From Amborella trichopoda (Eukaryota > Streptophyta > Magnoliopsida > Amborellales > Amborellaceae), in contig NW_006496077.1 in the NCBI RefSeq assembly GCF_000471905.2, forward strand, positions 721,639 through 785,638: a stretch of 64,000 bases of DNA, in the 5' to 3' direction. Shown piece by piece: positions 57,701 through 64,000 of this stretch (position 1 is its first letter; every line of letters begins with the position of its first letter). The notes under the pieces were generated by a model. It worked only from the letters and a program-made list of their open reading frames with translations, was not told where the DNA came from and did no database searches. Both the position numbers and the translations under genes were made by a program.

Positions 57701-58610
57701 GATCAACCTAAGGGATGAGGCCGACCTAAGGCCAACTTTTATCTCAGCAAAAATGTCCCCAGAGGAGAAAGAAAGTTATATCTCCCTCCTCCAAGAAAAT
57801 CGGGACGTCTTTTCTTGGCACTACCATGAGATGCCCGATATAGACCCTCAGATTGTTGTTCATCACCTTGGTATTGATCCAACCATCAAACACATGAAGC
57901 AGAAATCAAGAAGGTTTAGACCCGACCTCTTGATGCAGATTGATGCTGTGGTGAACTAGCTCAAGCAAGCAGGATTCATACGTGAAGTCCAATACGTAAA
58001 AAGGCTTGCAAATGTTGTCCCAATCAAGAAGAAGAATGGCCAAATCAGAGTCTGTATTGACTTCCACATGTTGAACACTGCTTACCCCAAGAATGACTTC
58101 CCCCAGTTCACCGAGATGCTGATGGACTCCACAGTTCATTGCCAAATCTTCTCCTTTATGGATGGGTATTCTGGTTATAATCTATCAGGATGGCACCAGA
58201 AAATGAGGGGGCCACTGTGTTCTTGACCCCAAGAGGCATCTTTTGCTACATTGTGATGCTTTTCAGGTTAAAGAATGCCGGTGCCACATACCAGCGTGCC
58301 ATGATGGCCATCTTCAAGGACATGATCCACAAGGAGGTCAAGTGCTATGTGGATGACCTGGTGGTGAAATTGTAAATAAAGGACGCCCACATACAAGGCC
58401 TCAAAAATGTATTTGAACGACTACAGCGTCACCAACTCAAGATGAACCCCTTGAAATGTGGCATTGGCATACGTTCAAGAAAGTTCTTAGGGTTCATCAT
58501 GAGGTAGCGAGGACTGGAGATCGAGATGGTCAAAATCAAGGCAATTCAGGACATGCCACAACCTGCAACCCTCCATGAACTGCGGTCTCTTCAAGAACAG
58601 CTCTCCTACA
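57701..58610 (+). pseudogene. Element D reverse transcriptase (broken, YVDD intact)
   Basis: ORF 57753-57959 has SPEEKESYISLLQENRDVFS and IDPQIVVHHLGIDPTIK, ending at a TAG before LKQAGFIREV. KKKNGQIRVCIDFHMLNTAY, IFSFMDGYSGY and a frameshift follow. ORF 58190-58375 holds TPRGIFCYIVMLFRLKNAGA and CYVDDLVVK, with the YVDD codons at 58346-58357 intact. A TAA follows at 58373-58375. Of the B-family copies with this site in the window, only D could have had an active RT core. Confidence 0.87.
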
Positions 58611-59100
58611 GTTGAAGGTTCATTCCGAACCTTTTAGGGTGATGTAGGCCCCTTTCACATCTCTTAAAGAAAGACACTCCCTTCATATGAGATGAGGTGT
58701 GCCAAGCTGCACTCGATGACATTAAGTAATACATATTGAATCCTCCAGTTCTTTCTACACAAGTGTTGGGAAGGCCTCTCATCTTGTACATGATCGCTCT
58801 TGATGAGTCCCTCGGGGCATTCCTAGCACAAAATAATGATTGAGGGAAAGAGACAGCGCTTTACTATCTCAGCCACAGAATGCAAGGGGCCGAGAAGAAT
58901 TACCCTTCCATCAAGAAGATGTGCCTAGCCCTGATCTTTACGGTATAGAAGCTCCGCCATTACTTACTCTGTCACAAGGTCAAGTTAATCTCCAAGGCGG
59001 ACTCGGTCAAGTTCCTTATCACCCAGCCATGCTTGTCAGGACGTTTGGCCAAGTGGACATTATTGTTGATGGAGTTTGACATAACGTATGTACCACAGAA
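58611..59100 (+). pseudogene. Element D RT-linked RNase H (broken)
   Basis: Fragments in several frames: VCQAALDDIK, VLSTQVLGRPLILYMIALDE, TALYYLSHRMQGAEKNYPS, then WTLLLMEFDITYVPQKAVKG from 59051. Corresponds to 13007-13555 of B. Confidence 0.7.
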
Positions 59101-59428
59101 GGCAGTCAAAGGTCAAGGCCTAGTCGACTTTCTCGCAGCTCACCCACTTCCTTCAGAATCTCCCCTATCGAGCGACCTCCCAGATGACGAAGTTTTTTGT
59201 GCGGTGCAAACTCAGCAATGGGAAATGTACTATGATAGAGCATTCCAGTCTAATAGAAGGGGCACTGGAGTTGTGTTCTTAACTCTCGATGGCAGAATAA
59301 TCCCTTTATCCTTCTCACTTGCAAAGGCGTTTTCACATAACAAAGCCGAGTATCAAGCCCTCATAATCAGATTGGAAATCGCTCAAGAGATAGACCTGGC
59401 ACACCTGAATGGAGACATGTTGACTTAA
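59033..59428 (+). pseudogene. Element D archaeal-type RNase H (N-terminal two thirds)
   Basis: A 131-codon ORF. After the RNase H tail it has WEMYYDRAFQSNRRGTGVVF and FSLAKAFSHNKAEYQALIIR, with the first acidic residue (YYD) and the Glu of AEYQAL. It then breaks: the GDSELVIQQ and HIPR blocks are deleted, and the linker RVEVDVDDTRDVL follows out of frame. Normal elements have Gly where this has Arg (DRA), another lesion. Confidence 0.8.
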
Positions 59429-59529
59429 GAGTCGAAGTTGACGTAGATGACACGAGGGACGTCCTCTCTGAATGACAACCTTACCCATTCAGGGCACTTC
59501 TCATAGCTAAGAATGTCGTTAAGACAGAG

Positions 59530-60860
59530 CAAGAAATGTCCCAAGGAAAAGGATCCAAAGTCATGGAGCCGAAGCTTGAATTCTTCAACTTGACATCTGC
59601 AGAGGTTGAACAAGTAGAGGACTGGAGGGAGCCTATGATGGACATCATAAAACATGGAAGGCTACCTCAGGATCAGGCGGAACGCAATGGCATACGACGG
59701 ATGTCCACCAAGTACACCCATATCGATGGAGATGTTGACAGAATTCTCCTCAGATGCATTGATACACAAGAGGCAAGCAAAGTACTCGAAGAAGTGCACT
59801 TGGGTATCTATGGGCTACATCAGTTCGGCCCTAAGCTCTACGAGCGCATACACATACTTGGTTATTACTAGCCTTCCATGGTGGCTGATGCCTAAAACTA
59901 TGCCAAAATATTCCAGTTGTGCCAGATCCACTCAAGCCCCATTCATCAACCCTCGGAGCCTCTCCACCCTATAGTGACATCGTGGCCCTTTTCCGAATGG
60001 GGTATGGACATGGTAGGACCCATCAATCCCCCTTCTGCCTTGGGCCATGCCTTTATTATGATGGTGACAGACTACTTTTCCATGGGGGCTGAAGTGATCC
60101 CTCTCAAGCAAGTTCCAAGGACCGCAGTAGCTAACTTCATGCATCATCACATCATCTACCGATTCGGAGTTCGGACCGGATAATCTCTGATAATGGCCCC
60201 CAGCTCAGAAGCCATCATGTTGATTGCCTGGTCAACCAGTTTGGCTTCGAGTGGAAGTACTCGACTATGTAATACCCTCGAGTCAATGGATTGGCAGAGG
60301 CGTTCAACAAAACTCTGTGCGGGGTGCTCTAGAAGTCAGTTTCAAAATAAAAGAAGAATTGGCAGGAGGAACTACCTGAAGCTCTACGGGCTTATCTCCC
60401 CATCACTCGGAATGCTACGTACTCCACTCCTTATTCCCTTGTCTACAAAGGTGAGGTGGTCTTGCCCCTCGAGGTTCAAATACCCTCACTCCATGTCGCT
60501 ATACATCAGGGGCTGACTGAAAATGAAAGGTTCAAGCTCCGTTACCAAGAGTTGGATGCCCTTTATGAAAAGAGACTAGAAGCCCAACAGAACCTCGACC
60601 ACAATCAAGGAAGAATGAAGAGAGCCTTTGACAAGTCTATCAAGGTTTGGTCATTCACTCGTGGGGATCTAGTTTTAGCAGTAAAGAGATCGATTGCTAT
60701 GCATGGACTCCGGAAAGAAACATTCGTGCCCAAATGGGAAGGCCTGCTCAAAGTAAAAAAGGTCACGCCAAACAGGGCCTATGTATTGGCAAACTCGGAT
60801 TGAAGAGAGGTGATGGCACCTATCAATGGAAGATACTTAAAAAAGTACTATCCTTGATGT
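59530..60860 (+). pseudogene. Element D integrase (broken)
   Basis: Linker and zinc region: ORF 59536-59871 ends EVHLGIYGLHQFGPKLYERI. The core ORF 59917-60183 has CQIHSSPIHQPSEPLHPIVT, the first Asp in EWGMDMVGPI and TDYFSMGAEVIPLKQV. After a frameshift near 60178 the second Asp is in IISDNGPQLRS and the Glu in NGLAEAFNKTLC, so the triad residues exist in separate frames. The C-terminal ORF 60456-60803 has LEVQIPSLHVAIHQGLTENE and WEGLLKVKKVTPNRAYVLAN, with an added stop before MAPINGRYLKKYYP. Confidence 0.85.
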
Positions 60861-61270
60861 AACCCAAAAAGGCAGTATGTGCATCAACACAAGAAGGAAA
60901 TGGGAAAGAAGAACTTCAATTCTGTTCATAAGAAGTTTGTTTCTTTCATAGCATTAAAAAGAGTTACAAGTTACAATCAAAGGCCCATTACAAGGGAAGT
61001 TACAAAGCTCTTGTATTTGAGGATACGAAGATGGATACAGGCAAAAAAGAAACACTCTCCTCATGAAGAAGAAGCAAACCCACCAAAGAAAGGCTCTTCT
61101 CCTGAAGAAGAAGCAAAACCACTTAGAGAAGTTAGTGTCAGCCCCACCAAAAGAGGAGGGTTACAGGCCAAAAGAAGGAGCCAACCATTTCCGAGTCAGT
61201 TGCAATTCATCTGACGAGGCATGGCTCGTTTCCAAACGACCGCCACGACGAAAAGACATGCACTTCACAG
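60861..61270 (+). other. Shortened 3' region of element D
   Basis: Matches, in the same sense, only the pol-proximal end of the B and C 3' regions (reverse of about 10880-11270 of B). It then joins the LTR at CACTTCACAG/TGTT. The antisense unit, arrays and polypurine tract are absent. Confidence 0.7.
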
Positions 61271-62582
61271 TGTTAGAAGGCATTTTTCATCAACATGGGG
61301 CCCCCGCTCAATAAAGGCCTAGCAAACAGTGGAAGTTACGATAGTCTCGTAATAGCCCTAAAACTGGGAAAGATCTACATGAGGTCTCTCAAAAGTCTCT
61401 TACCAAGTGTCGTCGCATTTTGACATGTCTAAGGTAGTGTAGACTGAGAAATAATTCCAATGAAATCAGCCCCTAACACAGTGAAATGGATCCTATAACT
61501 AGAACTACATTTTCGGTGTGTTAATTTGCTATGGGATAGCCACCATTGGAACGAGCACAATTGAAAGTCCCTAGGGTCAAATTTCAGCTCGAACGAACAC
61601 TCCAAGAAGAAGTTATAGGAAAAATAGTGAAAAAGGAGGGGCTGCATGCTACTCCCGTGCGGCCACCCTGCAGATCCACGCCATGGAAGGGACAGTCACG
61701 ATTAGTGAATTTCAACGCTCATATCTCACTCGTCCTAAGTCGGATTGTGCTCAAATTTGGTGAGCATGTTCGTTTAGTCAAGACGAGCGACTGGAAATGT
61801 GGCACGCCCCGTGACAACAACCGAGCACGAACAAAAGCTAGAGAGAAGTTGCTAACCTGTGAAGAAAGTACAAGAATTTCAACAGCGCTGTGTCTCGCTC
61901 AAGTGGACGAATCACGTCACTGGCGAGCTCGATCGATGCGAGACTAATTCCATTGTGAGCATAAGGTCTCAGGCTATCACTGACTTTAACCCCATACATG
62001 ATGAACATTCGGATTCGGCACACGTAGCTGACAAAGCAACTGCAATTTCTATCGTCGAAATTCCAGATTCCAGCCAAAATTCCAAAGTTGAGAAATCTTC
62101 GTTCGGGCACGGAATTGAGCTGTGTTTTTTGCCCCGCGATTGTAACGGCATGCTCAGTGTAGTTTAAGGAGGAAATCACCGAAAATCATCAAGGAACGAG
62201 TACACTATCGATCTAAAATTTCAAGATCCACTCAAATTTCAAGTCACATGATCGTGGACTAAAAACACGATCCATAGCTCAAAGTTGGTATCAAATCGAT
62301 CGCCATGACGAGCCCTATAAGAAAAAAATTATCTTATGATGAACAGGGCATCAGAATGACCCCGGATCATCCATCCAAGATCACACAAGTTCTAGGGCAA
62401 CATAAGGACTGTTATGAAATTCCATGAATTATTAGGAAGGGGCAAATCTATCATTTTGCACCCTATTTTATCATTTCTTTTAATTCTATTTAATCTTAAT
62501 TTTCAACTATTAGGATTAATTTTGATCATCCACCCATGTTTGGGGCAAATTCTATATATACGTACCAGCATTGTACACAGAA
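61271..62582 (+). repeat. Element D 3' LTR (5' half only)
   Basis: Starts TGTTAGAAGGCATTTTTCAT and follows the D 5' LTR for about 1.3 kb, through the TATA box at 62551-62560 and GCATTGTACACAG. It then diverges abruptly near 62582. Confidence 0.8.
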
Positions 62583-62609
62583 GAAAGGACACACACACAT
62601 GATCCATCT

Positions 62610-63095
62610 CCTTGCAGTAAGCACTAGGTCTCACCGATTGACAGAGGAGGGAAGATAAAACCAGTCCATGCTAGGTCCACCGACTGATAGAAGAAGAGAG
62701 CGAAAACCAGTCGGCGCTAGGTCTCACTGACTGACAAAGGAGGAGAGAGAAAATGAGTCAGTGCTAGGTCTCACCGATTGATAGAAAAAGAGAGAGAAGA
62801 CCAGTCGGTACTAGGTTTTTTTTGACAGATAGAAGAGAAGAGAGAAAACCAATTTGCATTAGGTCTCGCCAACTGACATACAGAGGAACAGAGAAAACCA
62901 ACCAGTGTTAGGTTTCACCGACTGACAGAGGAAGGAGAGAGAAGACCAGCCGGTGCTAGGCTTTATGACAGGATAGGAGAGAGAAAACCAATTGGTGTTA
63001 GGTCTCCTCAATTATGACAGGAGAAAACCAACCGGTGCTAGGTCTCATCGACTGACAAAAGGAGAAAACCAACCGGCGCTGAGCCTTGTCGTTTG
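62610..63095 (-). repeat. About 45-50-bp minisatellite in F LTR
   Basis: Ten or so units with CTAGGTCTCACCGACTGACA and GAGAGAAAACCAGTCGG, shrinking toward the right. A third unit type at the LTR array position of this family. Confidence 0.8.
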
Positions 63096-63099
63096 CATT

Positions 63100-63372
63100 A
63101 GAAGATGACAGATGGAGATAGAGATGAGAAGAAGAGAGAGAAAGAGATAGATGAGGAGGAGATAGAGAGGAGAGAGAAAAAAAAGATAAAGAGAGAAGGA
63201 GAGAGAAATAGATAGACATGAGAAGGAGATAGAGATGTGAAGGGAGGAGTAGAGAGAAAGAGATAGAGATGAGAAGAGAGAAGAGAGAAAGAGATAGAGA
63301 TGAGAAGGAGATAAAGACGAGAAGGGAGGGGGAGAGAGAAAGAGATAGAGATGAGAAGAGAGGAGAGAGAAA
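63100..63372 (+). repeat. GA-rich tract in F LTR
   Basis: Repeats of GAGAGAAAGAGATAGAGATGA over about 270 bp, homologous to 43480-43790. The - strand ORF 62998-63438 (Ser/Leu-rich) is its shadow. Confidence 0.85.
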
Positions 63373-63515
63373 GTTACTTACCCAAAGGGTACCACCCTTT
63401 TCTTGTGTCTCCTCTCTCCCTCTCTGAGACCTACTCACATACTCAAGCAGAAATGGAAATTTTATTAAATCAATCCAAAAATGAACCGAAGGCCCTTACA
63501 ATTTTGTTTCGCATG

Positions 63516-63526
63516 TTTATATAGAA
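63516..63526 (-). promoter_or_regulatory. LTR TATA box (F)
   Basis: TTCTATATAAA on the - strand, at the family-conserved position, with GCTCAATTC upstream as in C. Confidence 0.55.
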
Positions 63527-64000
63527 TTGAGCTAAAACGTGGGTGTACACCCAAAAAATAGCTAGAATTGAAGATAATTAAAATTTAATTAAATTTAAAG
63601 AAATTCTAAAAATGGGTGCAAAAGGACTATTTTGCCCCTACCTAACAATGTCTAGATTCCAAAATAGTCCTTACTGCTGCTCGAGAACTTACGTGATCTT
63701 CCATGGCTGACCCAGGTCATTCTGATGCCCGTTTGATCGAAAGATTATTGTTTTGTTGTAGGGCTCAACATGGCGATCAATTTGACAACAACTTCGAGCC
63801 ATGAATCTTGTTTTTGAGGCATGGTCATGAATCTTGAATCTTGGATGAATCTTGAAAACTTCGGATCGATTGTGTGCTTGTTCTTTGATGTTTCTTCATG
63901 ATTTCTTCATTGAATCACACTGAGCATGCCGTCACAATCATGTTGCAATGAACGTATTTTGATTTCGTGTCCGAATGAAGATTTTGTCCTCTTGAGTTTT

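Larger units (their letters stand above)
51047..62582 (+). mobile_element. Element D: Tat-lineage element of the B family, nested in C
   Basis: Read on the + strand: 5' LTR 51047-53715, primer site 53718-53737, gag 53805 to about 56260, spacer, RT, RNase H, archaeal RNase H, integrase to about 60860, then only 0.4 kb before the 3' LTR at 61271. The 3' LTR is truncated at about 62582. The block between pol and 3' LTR, including the polypurine tract, is deleted. All frames are broken, but the RT active site is kept. Confidence 0.87.
62583..64000 (-). repeat. Element F: inverted LTR fragment of the same family
   Basis: From about 62600 the order and strand are those of the C LTR: minisatellite, GA tract, then CATGTTTATATAGAATTGAG and ATCACACTGAGCATGCCGTC. 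The first roughly 0.85 kb of the LTR is missing at the left. The right side runs out of the window. It meets the D 3' LTR head to head. Confidence 0.75.

Overview
The window looks like intergenic, heterochromatin-like DNA from a flowering plant. I found no convincing single-copy host gene and no tRNA or rRNA gene. The evidence for a plant is a chromodomain-type Ty3/gypsy element primed by initiator tRNA-Met, several Tat-lineage Ty3/gypsy copies with very long LTRs and a second (archaeal-type) RNase H, a plant mobile domain (PMD) coding remnant, and plant-type MITEs. The species cannot be named from the sequence.

Layout. 1-3574 and 33114-37281 are very AT-rich DNA of unknown origin. A 1.5 kb PIF/Harbinger-like element (428-1944) interrupts the left block. 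An inverted copy of its target at about 35.5 kb still shows the empty site. A 0.65 kb MULE-like MITE (33135-33786) lies just right of element A. A 182-base run of N starts at 36821.

Element A (3575-33113, + strand, about 11.1 kb without its passenger) is a Tekay/Del-like chromovirus. It has 3.3 kb LTRs, an iMet primer site, and gag, protease, RT, RNase H, integrase and chromodomain remnants, all broken. Its 5' LTR is split by element B (3633-22076, - strand, 18.4 kb), a Tat-lineage element with 3.1 kb LTRs. Element E (37282-42150, probably - strand) is another Tat-like element. Its left LTR, polypurine tract and a PMD gene on the opposite strand lie in the window. E is interrupted by element C (42151-51046, - strand, same family as B). 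C is in turn interrupted in its archaeal RNase H by element D (51047 to about 62582, + strand, same family). D's 3' LTR breaks off at about 62582 against an inverted LTR fragment, F, which runs out of the window.

Order of events inferred: A before B; E before C before D. Every coding region carries stops, frameshifts or lost catalytic residues, so none looks autonomous.

How the parts work together. In B, C and E the space between pol and the 3' LTR has a shared plan: polypurine tract, then arrays of GGTCAT-type repeats, then a unit on the strand opposite gag-pol. In E this unit encodes a decayed PMD protein behind a CT-rich leader. In C it has a TATA box and an AATAAA signal about 1.4 kb apart. 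In D the whole block is deleted. The LTRs and 3' regions are also rich in family-specific minisatellites and hairpin units.
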